From positions 1,364,001 through 1,428,000 of the forward strand of contig CAVYEI010000002.1 of assembly GCA_963767475.1 (NCBI GenBank): a stretch of 64,000 nt of DNA. The letters are read 5' to 3'. The position numbers and the translations under genes are program-made. Source of the stretch: WHSW01 sp963767475. Its GTDB lineage: Bacteria; Actinomycetota; Thermoleophilia; Solirubrobacterales; 70-9. Below, one piece after another: positions 51,687 through 59,929 of this stretch (positions are counted from its first letter, which is position 1; the number at the start of each line of letters is the position of its first letter). The notes beneath the pieces are model-generated. The model searched no databases and was not told the origin of the DNA. It saw only the letters and a program-made list of their open reading frames with translations.

Positions 51687-53558
51687 ATGATCGAGGCAGG
51701 GACCAGCGTCGAGGGCTACCGCGTCGTGCGGGTGATTGGCCGCGGCGGGATGGGCGTTGTCTACGAGGCCGTTCAGACGTCGCTCAAGCGACCGGTCGCG
51801 CTCAAGGTCTTGAGGCCGGAGCTCGCGGAGGACCCTGACTTCGTCGAGCGCTTTCGCCGGGAGGGAAGGCTCCAGGCCTCGATGGAGCACCCCCATGTAC
51901 TCGAGGTCTATGAGGTCGGTGAGGCGCCGCAGGGCCTCTACCTGGCGATGCGGCTGGTCGAGGGGCAGACCCTGCTCGATCTGTTGCGAGACGGGGAGCT
52001 CGACGCCGAACGCGGGCTGAAGCTGCTCGATCAGGTCACGAGTGCGCTCGACGCGGCACATGAAGCGGCCCTCGTCCACCGTGACGTGAAGCCGCAGAAC
52101 GTGCTCGTCGGCGCCGGCGATCACGCGTTCCTGGCCGACTTCGGCCTCACGCAAGCGGGCACCGACACCACCGTTGCTACGTCTCGCCCGATGCTGGGAT
52201 CGGTCGCCTACGTGGCCCCGGAAATCGTTCGCGGCGATGCTCCCACTCCGGCCTCCGACCGCTACTCGTTCGCCGCCACCGTCTTTCACTGCCTGACCGG
52301 CGACGTGGTTTTTCCGCGCGGCTCCGACGCGGCGGTGCTCTACGCGCACGCGACAGAAGCGCCGCCGCGAGTCGTCGAGCGGCGGCCCGAGCTGCCGGAG
52401 GAGCTCGACAGCGTCCTCGGCCCGGCCCTGGCAAAGCAGCCGGCCGCGAGGCCGCGGACAGCGCGGTCGATCATGCGAGCTGTTCGCGACGCGCTCGGTT
52501 CCGGGGTCGGAACGCTCGGGTCGCCGCAGGTCGTGTCCCCATTCGCGCACTCCTCGGGCGAGATCGCTCTGCCGCCACCGGCGCGCGAGCATCGCCGCGG
52601 CGTTCGAGTCGCCGCGTGTGTCGGCGTCCTGATCGTCGGGGCCGCGCTCGGGGTCGCCGGCGCACTGCTGGCCGATGACGACGAGGCCCGCGAGGAGGTG
52701 CCGCTGGCCGCGGTCCCGCCGGCTGCCCAGGCCCTGGGCAGCGACCTCGCGATCCCCGAGCGCTCGCTCGACTGTCGCGGCCGCGCGCCCACGCAAAGCT
52801 CACCCTCGTGCTCGATCGTCCAGACCGAGCTTCCGGGCGGCACGGTGCTGGTGCCGGAGGACGGGGTTATCGTCGGCTGGACGGTGAGGGGGGCGCACGG
52901 GGACCTGGCGGTCGACGTGATTCGCCCGCGGGGCAGCGACACGGTCCGGGTGGCGCGCTCTCAGTTCGAGTTCGTGGGCAATGGCGGTCCGCAGCATTTC
53001 GAGACGCGACTGCCGGTGGAGGCCGGCGACCAGATCGGCCTCGAGCTGGGGCCCGGCGCCTCGGCTGGGGTGAGCGAGGCCGAGGGCGCGACGACGCAAC
53101 GCTGGTTCGAGCCCTTCGGCGGGGCCTACGGCACCCCCGACCGGGGGGAGGGCACCGGCTTCGACTACGAGGTCGCCCTACGAGCCGACTTCGTTCCCGG
53201 GGAACAAGTGGGGGTGCCGAAGCACCTCACCGGGGCGGCGGCGGCGAACGCCGCCGACGGCCGGGTGCGTGACTTCGCGCCGCTCGAGGTCGACCAGCCA
53301 CAGCCGACTCGGCTCAGGGTGGAGCTGGTGGAGGTCGACGGGGAGGTCGCGCTGGACGTGCTTCGAGCAGGCCGGCGCACGCTGCGCGTGGTGATCCCGG
53401 ACCTGGTGCCCAAGGGAATCCCGGTCGAACTGAAGACCTTCGAGTACCCGGGCGAGCCCTTCGGGGAGGCCGACGTCTGGTGGGTCAACCCAAACACCGG
53501 GCGGACGATCTTTCACTACTTCATCCTCGGCGAGGAGGAGCTCCAATCCGTCGGGTAG
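51687..53558 (+). CDS. transmembrane Ser/Thr protein kinase
   Basis: A 623-aa PknB-type kinase. Domain residues ~10-270: 'IGRGGMGVVYEAVQ', Lys40 in 'VALKVLR', 'HRDVKPQNVL' (~130), 'DFGLTQAG', 'APEIVRGDAPTPASDRYSFA'. One membrane helix is at ~307-330. The extracellular ~290 residues are all-beta with one Cys pair ('LDCRGRAPTQSSPSCSIVQT') and the pattern 'GVIVGWTVRGAHGDLAVDVI', shared with the pseudokinase that follows. ATG 51687 is preceded by AAAGGAG 12 nt upstream. First of a kinase - pseudokinase - FHA-HTH operon. Confidence 0.92.
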   Translation: MIEAGTSVEGYRVVRVIGRGGMGVVYEAVQTSLKRPVALKVLRPELAEDPDFVERFRREGRLQASMEHPHVLEVYEVGEAPQGLYLAMRLVEGQTLLDLLRDGELDAERGLKLLDQVTSALDAAHEAALVHRDVKPQNVLVGAGDHAFLADFGLTQAGTDTTVATSRPMLGSVAYVAPEIVRGDAPTPASDRYSFAATVFHCLTGDVVFPRGSDAAVLYAHATEAPPRVVERRPELPEELDSVLGPALAKQPAARPRTARSIMRAVRDALGSGVGTLGSPQVVSPFAHSSGEIALPPPAREHRRGVRVAACVGVLIVGAALGVAGALLADDDEAREEVPLAAVPPAAQALGSDLAIPERSLDCRGRAPTQSSPSCSIVQTELPGGTVLVPEDGVIVGWTVRGAHGDLAVDVIRPRGSDTVRVARSQFEFVGNGGPQHFETRLPVEAGDQIGLELGPGASAGVSEAEGATTQRWFEPFGGAYGTPDRGEGTGFDYEVALRADFVPGEQVGVPKHLTGAAAANAADGRVRDFAPLEVDQPQPTRLRVELVEVDGEVALDVLRAGRRTLRVVIPDLVPKGIPVELKTFEYPGEPFGEADVWWVNPNTGRTIFHYFILGEEELQSVG

Positions 53559-55057
53559 CCCACGCCCCCGTAGAGGCCGGGACGCTGGTCGGTGCGTTCC
53601 GGATCGAACGCCTGATCGCGGTGGGCTCGATCGGCGCCGTCTACGAGGCCACCCAGCTGTCCCTGCGACGAACCGTCGCCCTGCGGCTGATCGAGTCAGG
53701 CCACTTCACGGCCCCTGAGCAGCTCGTCCGTTTCGACCATCGGCAGCGCCTGGCGGCATCGCTGCATCACCCGAACCTCGTGCCGTACTACGAGGTCGGT
53801 GAGTGGGAAGGTGGCCGCTACATCGCGACGCGGTTCATCCGCGGGAGAACGCTCGCCGCCCTGCGCGGGGCGCGCTACCAACCGACCGCCGAATCGCTCG
53901 AGCCGCTGGGCGAGGTTCTGGAAGCGGCTCATCGTGCCGGTCTCGTTCACGGCCGGATCTCGGACGAGAACATCCTCGTGGACGCGGACGGCACCCCCTA
54001 TCTGGCCGACCTCGGGCTCCACCGGCGCGGCAGCCCGGAGGAGGACGAGCAAGCGCTCGCGGCGCTCGCCTCGCGGCTGCCGGCGCGGGGGGCCCCGACG
54101 CGCCGGCGAATCGCGACCGTCCCGCTTCTCGGGGGCCTGGTTGCGCTTGCGATCCCGGTGGCGGCCGTTCTCGCACTGGCGCTGGATGGCGGGGCGCCGC
54201 CGTCCGCCTCCGCCGACGCGCCGGCTTCGCCGCCGCGGACGACCGCCCTCGGGAGCCGGCTCGACGCCGGCGCGGTCGAGTCGCTGGGGTGCCGCGAGGC
54301 ACCGAGCCCGAACACGCCGGCGTGCACGCTGGCGCAGACGACCCTCAACGGAAGCTCGCTGACCGTCAGGCGTGCCGGCGTGATCCGGGGTTGGGCGGTG
54401 CGCGGAGCCTCCGGCGACCTGTCGCTCCAGGTGATCCGTGAGCGCGGCAAGAAGGCGTTCGTCGTCGGCTTCTCACAGCCCGAGCGCTTTGCCGACCCCG
54501 GCCCCCGTGCCTTCCCCGCCGAGATCGCGGTGCGAGCGGGGGATCGGATCGGCCTCCGGCTCGCGCCGGGCGCGACCGTCGGCGCCCGCCTCGGCGTACC
54601 CGCAGCGGGGATCGTGCGCTGGGATGGCGGCCTGACCGCAGGACCCCAGGCCGCCGATGCGACGAGCCCCGAGGTCGAGCTGATGCTGCGCGCGGACATC
54701 GAGGCCGGCGCGCGGCCTGACGGCCCGCGGATACTGGTCGGCGCCCGCGCCGCGTCGGCGCCCCCCGGAACTCCGCTGGCCGAAACACCGTTGGCGCTGC
54801 CGGCGGGGGGCGCGGCCCGCGTGGTGGTGGTGGCGGTAGAAGGGCGGATCGCGCTCGACGTCGTCGCCGGCCGCCGCCTTGCCCGGCTCGCCGTTCCCGA
54901 CGCCGATCCGGCGGGAGAGTTGCTCTGGCTGGAGCAGAACTGCGGCCGCGTCGGCGTCCGCGGATTCTGCCTGCGCTGGCGCAACCCGGGTGCGGAGTCC
55001 CCACTCGCCCACGAGTACAGGGTGCTCGGGAGCGGGCGGATCAAGCTGATCGGATAG
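53480..55057 (+). CDS. membrane-anchored pseudokinase, paralogue of the preceding kinase
   Basis: Up to 525 aa. The kinase-like part is degenerate and truncated: Gly loop 'VGSIGAVYEATQ', the ATP-binding Lys is Arg ('VALRLIE'), HRD is 'HGRISDENIL' (catalytic Asp lost), DFG is 'DLG', and the whole C-lobe is missing. A membrane helix follows at ~212-235. The extracellular region matches that of the upstream kinase ('GVIRGWAVRGASGDLSLQVI', 'VRAGDRIGLRLAPGA') to its end. GTG 53480, inside the kinase gene, is the only normal start in this frame before the domain; a GGAGGAG at 53535 lies before non-standard codons, so the true start is uncertain. Probably an allosteric or sensor partner. Confidence 0.82.
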   Translation: MGQPKHRADDLSLLHPRRGGAPIRRVAHAPVEAGTLVGAFRIERLIAVGSIGAVYEATQLSLRRTVALRLIESGHFTAPEQLVRFDHRQRLAASLHHPNLVPYYEVGEWEGGRYIATRFIRGRTLAALRGARYQPTAESLEPLGEVLEAAHRAGLVHGRISDENILVDADGTPYLADLGLHRRGSPEEDEQALAALASRLPARGAPTRRRIATVPLLGGLVALAIPVAAVLALALDGGAPPSASADAPASPPRTTALGSRLDAGAVESLGCREAPSPNTPACTLAQTTLNGSSLTVRRAGVIRGWAVRGASGDLSLQVIRERGKKAFVVGFSQPERFADPGPRAFPAEIAVRAGDRIGLRLAPGATVGARLGVPAAGIVRWDGGLTAGPQAADATSPEVELMLRADIEAGARPDGPRILVGARAASAPPGTPLAETPLALPAGGAARVVVVAVEGRIALDVVAGRRLARLAVPDADPAGELLWLEQNCGRVGVRGFCLRWRNPGAESPLAHEYRVLGSGRIKLIG

Positions 55058-55080
55058 GAGCCCCTGCGCCAAGATCCGCC

Positions 55081-55782
55081 GTGACACGCGATGATCTGGA
55101 CGTGACCTTCGCCCGGCATGAACTCGCACCGTCCGAACTCTCGGAGATGATCTCGGCGGAGCGCGCCGGGAGGCCGTTCGTGGTCTTGCGTGACGTCGAC
55201 GGCGTACTGCGGCTGATCGAGCTCGAGGGCGAGCGCTTCCTGATCGGGCGCGATGCCGATAACGACCTCGCTCTCTCCTGGGACGTCGAGGTGTCGAGGG
55301 TCCACGCTCTGTTCGAGCGGCTCGCCGGCACCTGGACCGTTGTCGATGACGATCTGTCGCGAAACGGCACCTTTGTCAACGGCCTGCGCGTGCGTGGCCG
55401 CCGCCGGCTCAACGACCGCGACGTGGTCCGCCTCGGGGTGACCCAGGTCCTCTATCGCGACCCGGCGACGGAAGCCTGGGAGACGCCCCGGGTGTCAGGT
55501 CATGAAGCCGTAGCTGCGATCTCTCCCGGCCAGCGGCGCGTCCTTGTCGCCCTCTGCCGGCCGTTGCTGGACGCGGTCGAGCCGGGCGCGACCCCACCGT
55601 CGAACTCCGAGCTGGCGCAGTCGCTGGGGGTCTCGACCGAGGCCGTTCGCAGCCACCTGAAGACGCTGTTCAGATTGTTCGAGCTCCCGGAACTGCCGCA
55701 GAACCGCAAACGAGCAGAGCTCGCCCGCAGAGCGCTGGCCTCGGGCGTCGTCCTGCCTCGCGACCTGGCGTCGGATAGCTAG
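55081..55782 (+). CDS. FHA domain - helix-turn-helix protein
   Basis: A 233-aa protein with FHA at ~25-110 ('FLIGRDADNDLALS', 'VSRVHALFE', 'LSRNGTFVNGLRV') and a C-terminal HTH domain: 'PGQRRVLVALCRPL', 'NSELAQSLGVSTEAVRSHLK', 'LPQNRKRAELARRALASG'. It is a clear paralogue of the protein at 26775 with the same domain order, same spacing and same 'LPQN-x-KR' end. It closes the kinase-pseudokinase operon. Phosphothreonine reading by FHA coupled to DNA binding is the obvious model (inference). It is convergent with gltA, overlapping by 4 bp. Confidence 0.87.
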   Translation: MTRDDLDVTFARHELAPSELSEMISAERAGRPFVVLRDVDGVLRLIELEGERFLIGRDADNDLALSWDVEVSRVHALFERLAGTWTVVDDDLSRNGTFVNGLRVRGRRRLNDRDVVRLGVTQVLYRDPATEAWETPRVSGHEAVAAISPGQRRVLVALCRPLLDAVEPGATPPSNSELAQSLGVSTEAVRSHLKTLFRLFELPELPQNRKRAELARRALASGVVLPRDLASDS

Positions 55783-57182
55783 GCGCCGCGGCGTTTGCGG
55801 ACCGGCCGGCGCAGCGCCTCGTTGGTGATCTTCTCCGGCCCGTCGCGATCTTCGATCGGGACGTAGTCGACGTCGCGGGCACCGGTGTAGATCTGCCGTG
55901 GCCGGGCAATCTTCTGCTCGGAGTCGTCGACCATCTCCAGCCACTGGGCGACCCAGCCCGCGGTCCGGGGGATCGCGAACATGACCGTGAACATCTCCGT
56001 CGGCAGCTCGAGCGCCTCGTAGATCAGGCCGGAGTAGAAGTCGACGTTCGGGTAGAGCTTGCGTGAGGTGAAGAACTCGTCGTCGAGCGCTTGCTTTTCG
56101 AGCTCGGTGGCGATCTCGATCAGCGGGTTGTACTCGGTCGCCTCGAGCACCTCGTCGACGTGCTTCTTGATGATCCGGGCTCGCGGGTCGTAGTTCTTGT
56201 AGACCCGATGACCGAACCCCATCAGCTTCTCCTCGCGGTTCTTGACCCCCTCGAGGAACGCGGGGATGTTCTCGACCGTCTCGATCCGCCGCAGCATCCG
56301 CAGCACCGCCTCGTTGGCGCCGCCGTGCAGCGGGCCGTAGAGGGCGGCGATCCCGGCGGCGACCGCGGAGTAGGGATCGACCTGCGAGGAACCGACGGCG
56401 CGCACGGCGTTGGTCGAACAGTTCTGCTCGTGGTCGGCGTGGAGGATGAAGAGCACGTCGAGCGCCTTCGCCAGGCGGGGATCGGGCTCGTACTTCGTCT
56501 CCGTCTTCTTGAACATCATCGAGAGGAAGTTCTCGGAGTAGGAGAGGTCGTTGTCCGGATAGACGTAGGGAAGGCCCATGTTGTGGCGGTAGGCGAACGC
56601 CGCCAGCGTCGGCACCTTGGCGATCAACCGGATCGCCGCCATGTAGCGCTCCTCGGTGTCGTCGATGTGCTTGGCGTCCGGGTAGAAGGTCGAGAGCGCC
56701 CCGACCCCGGCGAGCAGCATCCCCATCGGATGGGCGTCGTAGCGGAAGCCCTGGAGGAACTGCTTGATGTCCTCGTGGACGAAGGTGTGGTGGGTGATGT
56801 CGAAGGTCCAGCGCTCGAGCTGGGGCTGGGTCGGCAGCTCGCCGTAGACGAGCATGAACGCGACCTCGAGGAAGCTCGACTTCTCGCACAGCTGCTCGAT
56901 CGGGATCCCGCGGTGTTCGAGGATGCCCGCGTCGCCGTCGATGTAGGTGATCGCCGAGCGGCAGGAGGCCGTGTTCAGGAACGCCGGGTCGTAGGCCATC
57001 ATCCCGAAGTCGTCGTCGGCGACCTTGATCTGGCGCAGGTCCATCGCCCGCACCGTCTCGTCGGTGATCTCGAGCTCGTAGGTCTTGCCGGTGCGGTTGT
57101 CGGTGACTGTGAGCGTGTCCTTGGCCGCGTCCGCGGTCGCTACGCCGCCGCCATCCTGCGAAGTCTCTTGCTCTGCCGCCAT
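55779..57182 (-). CDS. gltA: citrate synthase
   Basis: A 467-aa type II (hexameric, NADH-family length) citrate synthase, condensing oxaloacetate and acetyl-CoA. The catalytic residues are in 'GPLHGGANEAVLRML' (His), 'MGFGHRVYKNYDPRA' (His) and 'LYPNVDFYSGLIYEALELP' (Asp). An N-terminal beta-rich domain (residues ~15-80, 'LEITDETVRAMDLRQIKVAD') is typical of this subtype. ATG 57182 is chosen over 57218 because GAGGAGA lies 5 nt upstream. It stands alone, 24 kb from aconitase, so the TCA genes are not in an operon. Confidence 0.96.
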   Translation of the reverse strand: MAAEQETSQDGGGVATADAAKDTLTVTDNRTGKTYELEITDETVRAMDLRQIKVADDDFGMMAYDPAFLNTASCRSAITYIDGDAGILEHRGIPIEQLCEKSSFLEVAFMLVYGELPTQPQLERWTFDITHHTFVHEDIKQFLQGFRYDAHPMGMLLAGVGALSTFYPDAKHIDDTEERYMAAIRLIAKVPTLAAFAYRHNMGLPYVYPDNDLSYSENFLSMMFKKTETKYEPDPRLAKALDVLFILHADHEQNCSTNAVRAVGSSQVDPYSAVAAGIAALYGPLHGGANEAVLRMLRRIETVENIPAFLEGVKNREEKLMGFGHRVYKNYDPRARIIKKHVDEVLEATEYNPLIEIATELEKQALDDEFFTSRKLYPNVDFYSGLIYEALELPTEMFTVMFAIPRTAGWVAQWLEMVDDSEQKIARPRQIYTGARDVDYVPIEDRDGPEKITNEALRRPVRKRRGA

Positions 57183-57249
57183 CGCATCTCCTCGGTCGGA
57201 CTGGTCTCGCGCGGACATTCTCGCATCTCGCGGCCTCTGGGCCCCGGCG

Positions 57250-58173
57250 CTACGCCGGCTGGGCGTCGAAGTGTGTGAGGCGCTTGAACTCGCCCAGGCG
57301 CTCGGCGATCTCGGCTTCGCGGAGCGCCGCGAGGCGCTCGGTGCCGAAGTCCTCGACGTTGAACGACGCCATCACCGACCCGTAGGCCATCGCCTGGCGC
57401 AGCGCCCGGTCGTCGTGGCCCCCGCTGACCCGGACGCCGTCGAGGTAGCCGAGAAAGCCGCCGGCGAAGCTGTCGCCGGCCCCGGTTGGATCGCGTACGT
57501 CCTCGAGCGGCAGCCCGGGGATCGCGAACGACCCCTCGGCCGTGAACAGGACCGCCCCGTATTCGCCGCGCTTGGCGACGATCACCTCCGGTCCGATCGC
57601 CATCGCCGCGCGCGCCGCGTGCACCAGGTTGGGCTCCGAGGTCAGCATCCGCAGCTCGGCATCGTTGAGTAGCAGGCAGTCGACCTCGGCGATCGCGGCG
57701 ACGAGCGAGTCGCGGGCGGTGTCGATCCAGAGGTTCATCGAGTCGAGACCGGCGAAGCTCGCCGACGACTGTCGGCGCACGCGGCTCTGCAGCTCGGGCT
57801 GGATGTTGCCGAGGAACAGCATCTGCGACTCACAGGAGTGCGGCGAGAGCTTCGGCTCGAAGTCGGCGAAGACGTTGAGCTGGGTCTCGTCGGTGTGGGC
57901 GACGTTCATGTCGTGGTCGTAGTGGCCGCGCCAGAAGAATGTCTCGCCACCGGGCACGTGCTCGATGTCGGCGGTGTCGATCCCTCGCTCGGCCAGCACC
58001 GCGAGATGCTCGTCGCCGAAGTCGTCGCCGACCGGACCGACCACGCGGACCTCGGTGAAGAAGCTGGCGGCGAGCGCGAAGTGCACCGCCGAGCCGCCGA
58101 GCATGCGCTCGCGCTCCCCGAACGGGGTCTTGACGCTGTCAAACGCGATCGAGCCGACGACGGTGAGTGCCAC
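57250..58173 (-). CDS. PfkB family carbohydrate/nucleoside kinase
   Basis: A 307-aa ribokinase-type enzyme. It has 'GSIAFDSVKTPFG' at the N-terminus, 'GGSAVHFALAASFF' for substrate binding, and the anion-hole/catalytic motif 'DPTGAGDSFAGGFLGYLDG' (Asp base ~234). The acceptor cannot be deduced; relatives include ribokinase, adenosine and fructose kinases. GTG 58173 follows TAGTCT (58188-58183) by 9 nt. It is divergent from the secreted coiled-coil gene and alone on its strand. Confidence 0.9.
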   Translation of the reverse strand: MALTVVGSIAFDSVKTPFGERERMLGGSAVHFALAASFFTEVRVVGPVGDDFGDEHLAVLAERGIDTADIEHVPGGETFFWRGHYDHDMNVAHTDETQLNVFADFEPKLSPHSCESQMLFLGNIQPELQSRVRRQSSASFAGLDSMNLWIDTARDSLVAAIAEVDCLLLNDAELRMLTSEPNLVHAARAAMAIGPEVIVAKRGEYGAVLFTAEGSFAIPGLPLEDVRDPTGAGDSFAGGFLGYLDGVRVSGGHDDRALRQAMAYGSVMASFNVEDFGTERLAALREAEIAERLGEFKRLTHFDAQPA

Positions 58174-58223
58174 GGGTGCGGCAGACTAGGGCAATCTTGG
58201 AGGTCCCGACGCAGAAGGCAGGC

Positions 58224-58985
58224 ATGGAACGCAGATATCTGGTCACCGCGCTGGCACTGGTGTTCGCGCTCGCGGCGATCACGCCGACCCTCGGAGCCCG
58301 GTCGCAGACGCAGAGCGTGCTCGCCAGCGCGGACTTTCCGGTGCGGACGGCGAAGGCCGCGAAGCGGATCGCGAAACGCGCTCGAACGATCGCCTACAGC
58401 GCCAGCGCGGCCGCGACCGCGGCCGAGGCAAGCGCGGATGGAGCGGTGAAGAGCGCCGACGAGGCGAAGGCAAACGCCGCCCAGGCGACAGCAACCGCCG
58501 CCCAGGCGAAGACCAGCGCCGATGCGACCGCGGCCGAGCTCGCCGGCCTCGGCGCGCGCTCCGATGCGGATGCCGGAACCGTGACCACCGACGAGGAGAA
58601 CACGTTCGTCGACCTCGGCGGCCCGAGCGTCGACCTGACCGTGCCCGCCTCGGGCCTGATCGAGGTCTGGGCGCAGGCGACGATCTCCGACGGCGTCGTC
58701 TCGCTGTTCGAGGACGGCCAGCAGCTGCCCGGACAGGACCCCAACGGCGCCTGCAGCGCGCTGACCGACGGTCTGCTCTCGGTCCAGGGCGTTCCCGCTT
58801 TCACCACCAGCACGCCCGGGGCGTTCGGCTTCACCGGCTGCGGCGGGCTTGGTCCCCCGGGTCCGGTCCTGTTCAAGACCAGTCCGGGCGAGCACACCTA
58901 CGACCTCCGCTACGCCGATTGCGCTTGTGACCCGGCCGACGCCGAGTTCTCCGAGCGCACGCTGACGGTCGCGCCGCGCCCGTGA
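58224..58985 (+). CDS. secreted Ala-rich coiled-coil protein
   Basis: A 253-aa exported protein. Signal peptide 'MERRYLVTALALVFALAAIT'. Residues ~45-110 are an Ala/Lys/Glu coiled coil ('AKAAKRIAKRARTIAYSASA', 'AKTSADATAAELAGLG'). Residues ~120-253 form a beta domain, TNF/C1q-like in general look ('TFVDLGGPSVDLTVPASGLI', 'EVWAQATIS'), with four or five Cys ('DCACDPAD'). Such coil-plus-beta secreted proteins suggest trimers on the cell surface. ATG 58224 fits the signal peptide. It overlaps the quinone oxidoreductase gene by 4 bp, an odd partnership for a secreted protein. Confidence 0.75.
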   Translation: MERRYLVTALALVFALAAITPTLGARSQTQSVLASADFPVRTAKAAKRIAKRARTIAYSASAAATAAEASADGAVKSADEAKANAAQATATAAQAKTSADATAAELAGLGARSDADAGTVTTDEENTFVDLGGPSVDLTVPASGLIEVWAQATISDGVVSLFEDGQQLPGQDPNGACSALTDGLLSVQGVPAFTTSTPGAFGFTGCGGLGPPGPVLFKTSPGEHTYDLRYADCACDPADAEFSERTLTVAPRP

Positions 58986-59929
58986 GGGCAATCCGGATCG
59001 AGGAGTTCGGCGGGCCGGAGGTAATGCGGGTCGTCGAGCTCCCGGAACCGGAGCCGGGCGACGGCGAGCTCGTGGTCGAGGTCGCGCGCGCAGGTGTCAA
59101 CTTCGCCGACACGCACGCGACCCGCAACGACTACATCGCCGAGCAGACGCTGCCGATGACGCCGGGCATGGAGGTCGCCGGCCGGACCGAGGACGGACGC
59201 CGGGTGGCGGCGATCCTCTCCTCCGGCGGCTATGCGGAGAAGGTGGCCGTGCCCGAGGGCTGGCTGGTCCCGATCGGCGACGCGGTCAGCGACGATCAGG
59301 CTGCCTCGCTGCTGCTCCAGGGGATCACCGCGCATGCGCTCGTCCACCGCTGTGCCCGGCTTCAGCCGGGCGAATCGGTGGTGGTCGAGGCGGCCGCGGG
59401 CGGCACCGGAACGCTCGCCGTTCAACTCGCCAAGCGGGCCGGCGCGCGGGTGATCGGGCTCGCCTCGAGCGAGGAGAAGCGGGAGCTCGTCGCACGCCTG
59501 GGCGCCGCGGCCACGGTCGACTCGCGGGCGGACGACCTCGGCGCCGCGATCCTCGAGGCCAACGACGGACACGAGGTCGACGCGGTCTTCGAGATGTCCG
59601 GCGGCGAGGCGTTCGAGGCCTGCCTGCGTACACTTGCTCCCTTCGGGCGCATCGTCACCTTCGGGATTGCCTCCGGCGAGCAGAACAAGGTCGCCACCGG
59701 ACACCTGATGCGACACTCGCGCGCCGTGATCGGCTTCTGGCTAATGCACCTGATCCCCCAACGTGAAGAAATCGCGACGATGATTCGAGACCTCTTTGAC
59801 GCCGTCAGCGACGGCGAGCTCGAGGTGATCGTCGGCGGCGTCTACCCGGTCTCCGAGGCGGCCCGCGCGCATGAGGACATCGCCGCGCGTCGTACCTCGG
59901 GCAAGCTGCTCCTGGACCCGAGCCGATGA
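58982..59929 (+). CDS. NADPH:quinone oxidoreductase family protein (medium-chain reductase)
   Basis: A 315-aa zinc-independent MDR enzyme. It starts 'MRAIRIEEFGGPEVMRVVEL' and has 'PGMEVAGRTEDGRRVAAI' (GroES-like domain), then the Rossmann part 'VVEAAAGGTGTLAVQLAKRA' with the glycine motif A-x-x-G-x-x-G in modified form, and 'GKLLLDPSR' at the end. No zinc cysteines are present. It likely uses NADPH to reduce quinones or enones. GTG 58982 and the next ATG (59926) both overlap the neighbouring stops by 4 bp, forming a tight three-gene unit with the helicase. Confidence 0.9.
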   Translation: MRAIRIEEFGGPEVMRVVELPEPEPGDGELVVEVARAGVNFADTHATRNDYIAEQTLPMTPGMEVAGRTEDGRRVAAILSSGGYAEKVAVPEGWLVPIGDAVSDDQAASLLLQGITAHALVHRCARLQPGESVVVEAAAGGTGTLAVQLAKRAGARVIGLASSEEKRELVARLGAAATVDSRADDLGAAILEANDGHEVDAVFEMSGGEAFEACLRTLAPFGRIVTFGIASGEQNKVATGHLMRHSRAVIGFWLMHLIPQREEIATMIRDLFDAVSDGELEVIVGGVYPVSEAARAHEDIAARRTSGKLLLDPSR

